Source of the DNA: Prolixibacteraceae bacterium
GTDB taxonomy: Bacteria; Bacteroidota; Bacteroidia; Bacteroidales; Prolixibacteraceae
Length of the DNA: 5,247 nt
Direction of reading: 5' to 3'
Assembly (NCBI GenBank): GCA_007116765.1
Contig: SKHV01000128.1
Span: 1-5,247, forward strand
Both the position numbers and the translations under genes were made by a program. The notes under the pieces were generated by a model. The model was not told the DNA's origin. It worked only from the letters and a program-made list of their open reading frames with translations, and searched no databases. Shown piece after piece: positions 1-5,247 of the stretch. The number at the start of each line of letters is the position of its first letter. Positions within the stretch are counted from its first letter, which is position 1.

Positions 1-23
1 AGTTGGATAGAAGAATAAAGAAC

Positions 24-1571
24 TTATTCTTCAAGTAAATCATAAACCTTAAGCGATTTGTATTCTATCAATAAATTATTGGTATAGGGTTTTAGATAGT
101 CTTCATTTAGTTGAGATGTATCAATAACTACCATGTATTTTGCACCCGATTGGATTGATTTTGATATGGACGCAGAATCAGTGTTGCTCATGTGCCCACC
201 AAAGTTCGACCAACCTTTCATATCGAGCAAATAAAGTGTTGCATTGGGTGTATAATCGCCAATTGAAACAATAGTATCTGTACGCTGAATGCCCTTCTCT
301 TTAAGCAATGGTTTAAGTTCTTTTATCGGTTCGTAAAATGACCTGTACTGGTTGTTCCACCAATAATTGTAGCGCGAATACAATTCATCGCGACAGTGAA
401 AAGCATTAAAAATAAGCAAAGCCGAAAATAATAGTTGAATTATTCGTACTTGCAATGTTTTATTGAATTTATCAATCAGAAGTTTTACCGAGATAGCCCA
501 AACAAGCACAAAAAGTCCGTAGGTATTGGTCAAATAATAATCGTGCTCGGGCATGGCTTTGAACCATATCAGCAAAAACATTATCACACCAAACGGGAAA
601 AGCACAACAAAAACTTTCTCTATTGCCTTGAGGCTTTTAAAATTGAAGAATATCCACCCCAACATGATAAAAGTCGCTATATGTAAGCTTCGGTGAAAAT
701 GCTGGGCATACCAAAAATCAAAAAACAAATCAACAATTACCCTGATTTCATTCATGTTTAAGTACCATATTGGATATATACCCACCAAATAAAGCCCTTC
801 GTTGCCTTTATTATAAAATGAAACAAAAGCAACCCAGGCAGTTACCAAAACTACAACTATCAATAAAGGTAAAGCGTGTGCAATTTTTTTATAAAAAATA
901 GCTTTCTCCCTCTTGTATTTTATTATTCCGCTTACTTCAGATAAATAAATAAAAACAATGATTACAAACGACATTAAAGCCGGAATTTTGATTAGGCCTC
1001 CAAGCAAATAAAACACAGCTGAAAGCCATAAAAGCCTTGTTTTCCCCGATTTATAAAACCAATAAAAAAACGACAAGCCAATTAATGCCAATGAGAAAGA
1101 GACGATATTCATCACAAAATTTAGGGAGTAATAGGCAATTACAGGCGAAGTAAACAACAACATTGGAATGCCAATGGCTAAAAAAGTGTTTTTGACATAA
1201 TGCTTTAACACCCAAAACACTGTCGACAAACTTGCGGCGAAAATCAAGAATACAATAAAACGAAAAATCCACTCCTGCTGTCCGGTGATTTGCCATATTT
1301 GACCAATAAAATAAAACAGAATTGGAAAATCGGAAACTACCTCGCCATTACCTGCTCTTCCAATGTAATGAATTGTAGGATTAAGAAGCCCTCTGCCCTC
1401 TTGCATGTAGTTAAGCGTAAACGATAAACAATCGGTTTGTCTCCAAAAGTGAGCGCTTTGAGGCCCAAAAAACAAAATTTCATGAAAATTATAAAACCAT
1501 GCAAATGCCAGTAATACAATAATAAACATAGCCCAATTTAAGCTGTTCGGAGTGTTAAAGTTGAATTTCAT
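24..1571 (-). CDS. GT-C family membrane glycosyltransferase (ArnT/PMT-like)
   Basis: A 515-residue polytopic inner-membrane protein, probably transferring a sugar from a polyprenyl-phosphate donor to an acceptor on the periplasmic side. By eye there are about 11-12 hydrophobic helices between residues 11 and 392, then a soluble domain of about 120 residues (393-515), which should be periplasmic. The first extracytoplasmic loop has HFWRQTD (41-47), whose Asp47 sits where GT-C enzymes keep a catalytic acid. SDFPILFY (80-87) resembles the loop motif of GT39/ArnT relatives, and PEHDYY (341-346) is a late-loop motif seen in similar Bacteroidota proteins. Length fits the family (about 450-600). The start is the ATG at 1571, followed by a short polar stretch and then the first helix; the TAA stop lies at 24-26. 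It is transcribed divergently from the GT2 gene, so a lipid-linked donor made by that enzyme is a plausible substrate, but donor and acceptor cannot be read from sequence. The class is fairly sure; the specificity is unknown. Confidence 0.85.
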   Translation of the reverse strand: MKFNFNTPNSLNWAMFIIVLLAFAWFYNFHEILFFGPQSAHFWRQTDCLSFTLNYMQEGRGLLNPTIHYIGRAGNGEVVSDFPILFYFIGQIWQITGQQEWIFRFIVFLIFAASLSTVFWVLKHYVKNTFLAIGIPMLLFTSPVIAYYSLNFVMNIVSFSLALIGLSFFYWFYKSGKTRLLWLSAVFYLLGGLIKIPALMSFVIIVFIYLSEVSGIIKYKREKAIFYKKIAHALPLLIVVVLVTAWVAFVSFYNKGNEGLYLVGIYPIWYLNMNEIRVIVDLFFDFWYAQHFHRSLHIATFIMLGWIFFNFKSLKAIEKVFVVLFPFGVIMFLLIWFKAMPEHDYYLTNTYGLFVLVWAISVKLLIDKFNKTLQVRIIQLLFSALLIFNAFHCRDELYSRYNYWWNNQYRSFYEPIKELKPLLKEKGIQRTDTIVSIGDYTPNATLYLLDMKGWSNFGGHMSNTDSASISKSIQSGAKYMVVIDTSQLNEDYLKPYTNNLLIEYKSLKVYDLLEE

Positions 1572-1593
1572 TTCGTTTATGATTTTATAGTTT

Positions 1594-1601
1594 CAAAAAT
1601 A
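1594..1601 (-). promoter_or_regulatory. Candidate -7 promoter element for the GT-C gene
   Basis: Read on the minus strand this is TATTTTTG, an exact match to the Bacteroidota -7 consensus TAnnTTTG. It lies 22 bp upstream of the ATG at 1571. A TTTG exists further upstream (complement of 1617-1620), but the spacing is only 15 bp, shorter than the usual 19-21, so the -33 part is weak. Transcription would start near 1589, giving a leader of roughly 18 nt. In such AT-rich DNA a chance match is possible. Confidence 0.45.
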
Positions 1602-1604
1602 TAA

Positions 1605-1612
1605 TAATTTTG
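1605..1612 (+). promoter_or_regulatory. Candidate -7 promoter element for the GT2-methyltransferase operon
   Basis: TAATTTTG matches the Bacteroidota -7 consensus TAnnTTTG exactly and ends 13 bp before the GT2 ATG at 1626. Initiation a few bases downstream would leave a leader of under 10 nt. No good TTTG is present at the right distance upstream; only T-rich sequence around 1576-1586 is there. The position in the sole spacer before a plus-strand gene pair supports the call; the missing -33 box weakens it. Confidence 0.45.
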
Positions 1613-1625
1613 TAAACAAAAAATC

Positions 1626-2369
1626 ATGCTTAAAGAAAAACGAATAATAGTAGTTTTACCTGCCTATAATGCTGCAAAAACGCTGGAGCAAACATATCGG
1701 GAAATTGATTTCGATATTGTTGATGAGGTGATTTTAGTAGATGATTGTAGTAAAGACAACACAATTGAAGTAGCCAAGAAGCTGGGTATTAAGCATATTG
1801 TTCATCACGAAAAAAATACCGGTTACGGAGGCAACCAAAAATCATGCTACAACAAAGCCATTGAGTTAAATGCCGATATAGTAATTATGGTACATCCCGA
1901 TTATCAGTATACTCCGCTTTTAATTCCGTCAATGTGCCACTTGATTGAATCGGGGCTTTATCATGTAGTGTTGGGATCGAGAATCTTAGGGAAAGGTGCA
2001 CTTAAAGGCGGAATGCCCTGGTATAAATACATTGCAAACAGACTCTTGACCATATTTCAAAACATTATGCTCAATGCAAAGCTTTCAGAATACCATACCG
2101 GATACCGGGCTTTTTCGCGAGAGGTTTTACAAACAATTAATTTTAACAATAACTCGAACAACTTTGTTTTCGACAATCAAATGCTTGCCCAGATATGGTT
2201 TGCCGGTTACGAAATTGCTGAAATAACCTGTCCGACCAAATATTTTACCGATGCTTCGAGTATAAATATTAAAAATAGCTCGATATACGGACTTGGGGTG
2301 CTAAAAACATCGGTTCAGTTCCGCTTGCAAAAATGGGGCTTATGCAAATTTAAAATTTTCAAAAAATAA
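1626..2369 (+). CDS. Glycosyltransferase family 2, polyprenyl-phosphate-sugar synthase-like
   Basis: A 247-residue GT-A fold enzyme that likely moves a sugar from an NDP-sugar to an acceptor, perhaps polyprenyl phosphate, at the cytoplasmic face of the membrane. The nucleotide-binding half shows PAYN (12-15) and VDDCS (38-42); GYGGNQK (66-72) follows. The metal-site region is MVHPDYQY (88-95), with HPD where many relatives have DxD; this variant is known in DPM/DPG-synthase-like GT2 proteins. HTGYRAFS (157-164) matches the acceptor-side motif of that group. No C-terminal membrane helices follow, so this is the short, soluble or peripheral form. The ATG at 1626 starts just before the first beta strand, as usual. 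The methyltransferase gene follows after 38 bp and the GT-C gene lies divergently, suggesting that this enzyme makes the lipid-linked donor used by the GT-C protein; that link is inferred. The family call is strong; the sugar is unknown. Confidence 0.88.
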   Translation: MLKEKRIIVVLPAYNAAKTLEQTYREIDFDIVDEVILVDDCSKDNTIEVAKKLGIKHIVHHEKNTGYGGNQKSCYNKAIELNADIVIMVHPDYQYTPLLIPSMCHLIESGLYHVVLGSRILGKGALKGGMPWYKYIANRLLTIFQNIMLNAKLSEYHTGYRAFSREVLQTINFNNNSNNFVFDNQMLAQIWFAGYEIAEITCPTKYFTDASSINIKNSSIYGLGVLKTSVQFRLQKWGLCKFKIFKK

Positions 2370-2407
2370 GGTTTCAACAATAACAATCAGGCCATAAACT
2401 ATATAAC

Positions 2408-3355
2408 ATGAGCTGTCCGTACTGCAATTCAACTCAATACTCCCTTCTTTACAATACTTATCCATTTAATAATACAGATTACAGTTTTGCAAAATGCAAG
2501 CAATGTGAATGCATATACCTTAGTCCTATACCCGATGTTGAAACATTAAACCTGGCATATTCATCGCAATATTACGGCGAGGGCGATTCAAAATTCATAA
2601 AACCGGTTGAAAAGGTTATTGGCTTGTTTCTGCGACAAAGAGCATCACTGGTGCATTCATTGTTAAAAGGCAAAGGGAGTGTTTTGGATATGGGCTGTGG
2701 TAACGGTAAATTTCTTAATCATGTTTCCCAAATGGGAGACTATAAAATTTCAGGAATAGAACGCCCGGGCAATTCAGCCAACAGGGCAAAATCAATTGAT
2801 AATCTTACACTATACGAAGGCGAAATCGACCACATTGAAATCGATAATAAATTCGATGCCATTACCCTCTTTCATGTGTTTGAACATTTGCCAAACCCCT
2901 CAATAATCCTCGCTAAAATTGATGACTTATTAAAACCGGGCGGTTTTGTTGTAATTACGGTTCCGAATATTGGAAGCATACAGTCAGCAATGTTCAAGGG
3001 CTATTGGTTTCATCTCGATATTCCCAGACATTTGTTCTTTTTTCGTCCCAAGCGTTTTATAAAGCTAATGAATGAGCGGGCTTACAAATTAGTAGGTCAA
3101 AGTTCATTTTCATTGGAACATTCTATTTGGGGCTTCATTCAAAGTGTGTTAAATGTGGTTTTTCCATCACGCGATTTGTATTTTGAAATTTTAAAAGGGA
3201 ACAAAGCGCTTTTGAAAAGAAATTTTCTTCTTTTCATTATACAATCAATCCTTATAATATTTTTATTGCCATTTGCTGTTATAGAGTATGTATTTTCAGG
3301 AATTATCGGCCGGGGAGTTCATAAACAATTCGTATTTAAAAAAGAAAAAGAATAG
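2408..3355 (+). CDS. Class I SAM-dependent methyltransferase with N-terminal CxxC knuckle and C-terminal hydrophobic segment
   Basis: A 315-residue protein predicted to transfer a methyl group from S-adenosylmethionine. Residues 1-45 carry C3-x2-C6 and C30-x2-C33 (with C35 nearby), a probable small zinc ribbon. The Rossmann domain follows: motif I VLDMGCGNG (92-100) binds SAM, the acidic Glu118 at the end of strand 2 should hold the ribose, HVFEHLPNP (156-164) is the post-strand-4 motif, and LKPGG (175-179) precedes strand 5. HLDIPRHLFFF (202-212) is typical of the Methyltransf_23-like group found in glycan clusters. Residues about 273-297 are strongly hydrophobic and could anchor the protein in the membrane, ahead of a basic tail. 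The ATG at 2408 places the first Cys at residue 3. The gene sits 38 bp after the GT2 gene with no promoter match between, so co-transcription is likely. The acceptor is not identifiable; a glycan, glycolipid or carrier lipid is inferred from context only. Confidence 0.85.
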   Translation: MSCPYCNSTQYSLLYNTYPFNNTDYSFAKCKQCECIYLSPIPDVETLNLAYSSQYYGEGDSKFIKPVEKVIGLFLRQRASLVHSLLKGKGSVLDMGCGNGKFLNHVSQMGDYKISGIERPGNSANRAKSIDNLTLYEGEIDHIEIDNKFDAITLFHVFEHLPNPSIILAKIDDLLKPGGFVVITVPNIGSIQSAMFKGYWFHLDIPRHLFFFRPKRFIKLMNERAYKLVGQSSFSLEHSIWGFIQSVLNVVFPSRDLYFEILKGNKALLKRNFLLFIIQSILIIFLLPFAVIEYVFSGIIGRGVHKQFVFKKEKE

Positions 3356-3360
3356 TATTG

Positions 3361-3392
3361 TTTGAAATAGCTTGCATCATCGCTTATATTTG
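3361..3392 (+). promoter_or_regulatory. Bacteroidota-type promoter of the threonine aldolase gene
   Basis: TTTG (3361-3364) and TATATTTG (3385-3392) are separated by 20 bp, matching both boxes and the 19-21 bp spacing of the Bacteroidota primary sigma factor promoter. The -7 box ends only 4 bases before the ATG at 3397, so transcription should begin at or next to that ATG. The site begins 6 bp after the methyltransferase stop. It argues that the aldolase is expressed on its own, although read-through from upstream is not excluded because no terminator is visible. Confidence 0.7.
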
Positions 3393-3396
3393 TAGT

Positions 3397-4425
3397 ATGA
3401 ACAAAAAAGGATTTGCAAGCGACAATAATTCAGGTGTACACCCTCAAATTTTTGAGGCTATGGCCAAAGCAAACAAAGGACATGTAAAAGGCTATGGCGA
3501 CGACCCCTATACCCGGGAAGCCATTTCTCTTTTCCAAAAACATTTCGGCGATGAAACCGATGTCTATTTCGTGTTTAACGGAACCGGTGCCAATGTACTT
3601 TCCATATCGGGTCTGACACAATCGTTCAATTCGATAATATGCCCGGCTACGGCACACATCGCGGTTGATGAGTGTGGCGCGCCCGAAAAATTCTCGGGCT
3701 GTAAATTAATTCCTGTGCAAACATCCAACGGAAAACTCACCCCGGAGCTAATAAAGCCACATTTGCACGGTTTCGATTTTGAACACCATGCCCAGCCTAA
3801 AATGATTTCCATTTCGCAGGTTACCGAACTGGGAACACTTTATACTGTTGATGAAATAAAAGCCATTGCCAACTTGGCACACTCTCACAACATGTACCTC
3901 CACCTCGACGGGGCTCGTATTGCAAATGCTGCCGTTACGCTCGACTTACCGTTTAAAGCTTTTACCCGCGATGCAGGGGTCGATGTAGTTTCGTTTGGTG
4001 GTACCAAAAACGGCATGCTCATGGGCGAAGCGGTTTTATTCTTCAACCCTGCACTTGCGACTAAGGTGAAATATTTCAGGAAACAATCGGGGCAATTGTT
4101 CTCGAAAATGCGATACGTAGGCGCACAGTTTACAGCCTATTTCGAAAACGATTTGTGGAAAAGCAGTGCTGCACATGCCAACAAAATGGCAAAAATACTT
4201 GCCCAAAAAGTGGAAACGTTGGGCGTAAAAATTACCCAGCCGGTTGAAGCAAACGGTGTTTTTGCCATAATCGACAATGAAATTCGAAACAAATTACAGG
4301 AAAAGTACTTTTTCTACCCCTGGGACGAAAACAACAACGAAGTGCGCTGGATGTGCTCTTTCGACACTACCGAAGAGGAAATAAACGATTTTTGCTCTTC
4401 GCTTGAAGAATTGCTCAATGGGTAG
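3397..4425 (+). CDS. ltaE: Low-specificity L-threonine aldolase (PLP-dependent)
   Basis: A 342-residue cytoplasmic fold-type I PLP enzyme that cleaves L-threonine or L-allo-threonine to glycine and acetaldehyde. Visible motifs: SDNNSGVHP (8-16) and GHVKGYGDDPYT (28-39) at the N terminus; NGTGAN (61-66), the cofactor-phosphate loop; His86 in TAHIAVDE, expected to stack on the PLP ring; LHLDGAR (168-174), whose Asp171 should pair with the pyridine nitrogen; and SFGGTKNG (199-206), whose Lys204 should form the Schiff base. Arg317 in EVRWMCSFDTT may bind the substrate carboxylate. Length matches the family. An in-frame TTG at 3358 would add 13 residues, but that stretch contains the promoter and is hydrophobic and non-family, so ATG 3397 is preferred. 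Its end overlaps the rhomboid start by 8 nt. The phosphate loop has Asn where many relatives have Ser. A related beta-eliminating lyase with another substrate is possible; the gene symbol is by family only. Confidence 0.9.
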   Translation: MNKKGFASDNNSGVHPQIFEAMAKANKGHVKGYGDDPYTREAISLFQKHFGDETDVYFVFNGTGANVLSISGLTQSFNSIICPATAHIAVDECGAPEKFSGCKLIPVQTSNGKLTPELIKPHLHGFDFEHHAQPKMISISQVTELGTLYTVDEIKAIANLAHSHNMYLHLDGARIANAAVTLDLPFKAFTRDAGVDVVSFGGTKNGMLMGEAVLFFNPALATKVKYFRKQSGQLFSKMRYVGAQFTAYFENDLWKSSAAHANKMAKILAQKVETLGVKITQPVEANGVFAIIDNEIRNKLQEKYFFYPWDENNNEVRWMCSFDTTEEEINDFCSSLEELLNG

Positions 4426-5140
4426 GTTTACCTTCCGATATTACCCTGAGCCCATTTCGCCCGAGCAGGTTGAAATGGAAAAGAAGATTTTTCGTTACAG
4501 TCTTTTTATTCCGTCCTTGTTTATTCTTGCAATGTGGCTGGTGAAAATTACCGAAATAGTGCTCGATATACGCTTTGTGCATTTTGGAATGCATCCGCGT
4601 AACCTCGACGGGCTTATAGGTATATTTGCATCGCCATTGATTCACGGCGACTGGAACCACCTGCTTGGTAACTCCTCGTCGTTTTTAATACTGTCCACTG
4701 CCCTATTCTTTTTCTACCGCAAAATGGCCATGCGTATATTTGTACTCAATTATTTGTTGGCAGGCATATTGCTTTGGCTCGGAGGGCGCGAAGTGTGGCA
4801 CATTGGAGCCAGTGGGGTGATATACGGCCTTGCTTCATTCCTGCTTTTTTCAGGCATATTTCGTGGCGACAGGCGACTACTAACCATTTCGTTAATAGTT
4901 GTTTTCCTATACGGCAGCTTGTTTTGGGGGCTATTCCCCATAAAGGAAAATGTATCGTGGGACGGACATTTAATGGGTGCTGTTTCGGGTACGGTGCTGT
5001 CACTAATTTTCTACAAACACGGCCCGCCACGCCAAAAATTCGAATGGGAAGATGAACCCGATGAGGTTGAAGATGAGGATGAGGAAGATAGAAATACAAC
5101 GGTAAGCCTTAGTTCTGATTTTTACGACAAAAAAATATAG
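4418..5140 (+). CDS. Rhomboid family intramembrane serine protease
   Basis: A 240-residue inner-membrane protease that should cut transmembrane substrates within or near the bilayer. A polar N terminus (1-24) precedes six hydrophobic helices at about 25-47, 80-100, 103-121, 130-147, 153-172 and 181-199. The catalytic serine is Ser132 in GASG (130-133) of helix 4, and the catalytic histidine is His184 in WDGHLMG of helix 6. His81 and Asn85 in HLLGN (81-85) of helix 2 match the oxyanion-site residues of GlpG. All key residues are present, so it is probably active. After helix 6 comes a cytoplasmic tail with 13 acidic residues in 16 (209-224). ATG 4418 is chosen over an in-frame TTG at 4403, which adds only five residues inside the aldolase gene. 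The ATG overlaps the aldolase stop by 8 nt with no promoter match just upstream, so it is likely translated from the aldolase mRNA. Its substrate is unknown. Confidence 0.92.
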   Translation: MGRFTFRYYPEPISPEQVEMEKKIFRYSLFIPSLFILAMWLVKITEIVLDIRFVHFGMHPRNLDGLIGIFASPLIHGDWNHLLGNSSSFLILSTALFFFYRKMAMRIFVLNYLLAGILLWLGGREVWHIGASGVIYGLASFLLFSGIFRGDRRLLTISLIVVFLYGSLFWGLFPIKENVSWDGHLMGAVSGTVLSLIFYKHGPPRQKFEWEDEPDEVEDEDEEDRNTTVSLSSDFYDKKI

Positions 5141-5149
5141 TTGCAATTG

Positions 5150-5200
5150 AACCATAATTAGTCATTTCTTTGTTAAATAATTATTTCTACATGGTTTTTT
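5150..5200 (+). terminator. Weak terminator-like hairpin after the rhomboid gene
   Basis: AACC (5150-5153) can pair with GGTT (5193-5196), and ATAATTA (5154-5160) with TAATTAT (5178-5184), leaving a 17-nt loop and an unpaired bulge at 5185-5192. A run of six T follows at 5195-5200. It sits 9 bases after the rhomboid stop, where a transcript end would be expected. The stem is AT-rich and bulged, so it is a poor intrinsic terminator and may be chance. The rest of 5201-5247 shows no feature I can support. Confidence 0.25.
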
Positions 5201-5247
5201 ACATCTTTTTGAATCTTTATGCTTTCAGAAAAAAATGTATTTTTAAC

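Noticed and set aside
1..23. Sequence downstream of the GT-C gene
   Set aside because: Too short to judge; no hairpin or T-run for a minus-strand terminator is visible.
435..686. Plus-strand open frame of 83 codons
   Set aside because: It lies fully antisense to the GT-C gene, shows no motif, and is explained as a shadow of that coding sequence.
3358..3396. N-terminal extension of the aldolase from an in-frame TTG
   Set aside because: The 13 extra residues are hydrophobic and unlike the family N terminus, and the DNA coincides with a well-spaced promoter; the ATG at 3397 is the better start.
3430..3812. Two minus-strand open frames of 75 and 82 codons
   Set aside because: They are antisense to the conserved N-terminal half of the aldolase and have no recognisable motif.
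4403..4417. TTG start giving five more residues on the rhomboid protein
   Set aside because: An ATG is available at 4418 in a typical stop-start overlap, and the extra residues add nothing recognisable.
4746..5099. Minus-strand open frames of 117 and 63 codons and a plus-strand frame of 93 codons within the rhomboid gene
   Set aside because: All lie inside the rhomboid gene, whose own frame has complete catalytic motifs; the alternative translations show no domain or plausible composition.
5208..5246. Possible promoter (TTTG at 5208-5211 and TATTTTTA at 5239-5246) for a gene right of the window
   Set aside because: Spacing is 27 bp and the -7 box lacks its final G; in AT-rich DNA this is not enough for a call.

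Overview
The window looks like a piece of a Bacteroidota chromosome. Evidence for this is the AT-rich composition, the lack of clear Shine-Dalgarno sites before the genes, and promoter elements of the Bacteroidota TTTG / TAnnTTTG type, seen best at 3361-3392. A family such as Bacteroidales or Marinilabiliales would fit, but the sequence alone does not fix the order. There are five complete protein-coding genes with little space between them. I see no RNA gene, mobile element or CRISPR array.

Left arm (24-1571, minus strand): one large polytopic membrane glycosyltransferase of the GT-C/ArnT-PMT type. It is transcribed away from the rest of the window. A 54-bp divergent spacer (1572-1625) separates it from the plus-strand genes and holds back-to-back -7-like promoter elements.

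Centre (1626-3355, plus strand): a family-2 glycosyltransferase of the polyprenyl-phosphate-sugar synthase-like type, then a SAM-dependent methyltransferase with an N-terminal CxxC...CxxC knuckle and a C-terminal hydrophobic segment. They are 38 bp apart with no visible promoter between them, so they probably form an operon. With the divergent GT-C enzyme they resemble a small envelope-glycan module: a GT2 can load a sugar on a lipid carrier, a GT-C enzyme can use that donor outside the inner membrane, and the methyltransferase may modify the carrier or the glycan. This pathway link is inference.

Right arm (3397-5140, plus strand): a PLP-dependent low-specificity L-threonine aldolase with its own promoter, followed with an 8-nt overlap by a six-helix rhomboid intramembrane protease with complete catalytic residues. 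The overlap suggests translational coupling, but no functional link between the two proteins is obvious. The last 107 bases (5141-5247) are AT-rich and non-coding; a weak terminator-like hairpin is the only structure seen there.

I do not see a clearly new biological system. The points most worth a second look are the apparently leaderless promoter of the aldolase, the aldolase/rhomboid overlap, the unassigned GT-C/GT2/methyltransferase group, and the strongly acidic tail of the rhomboid.
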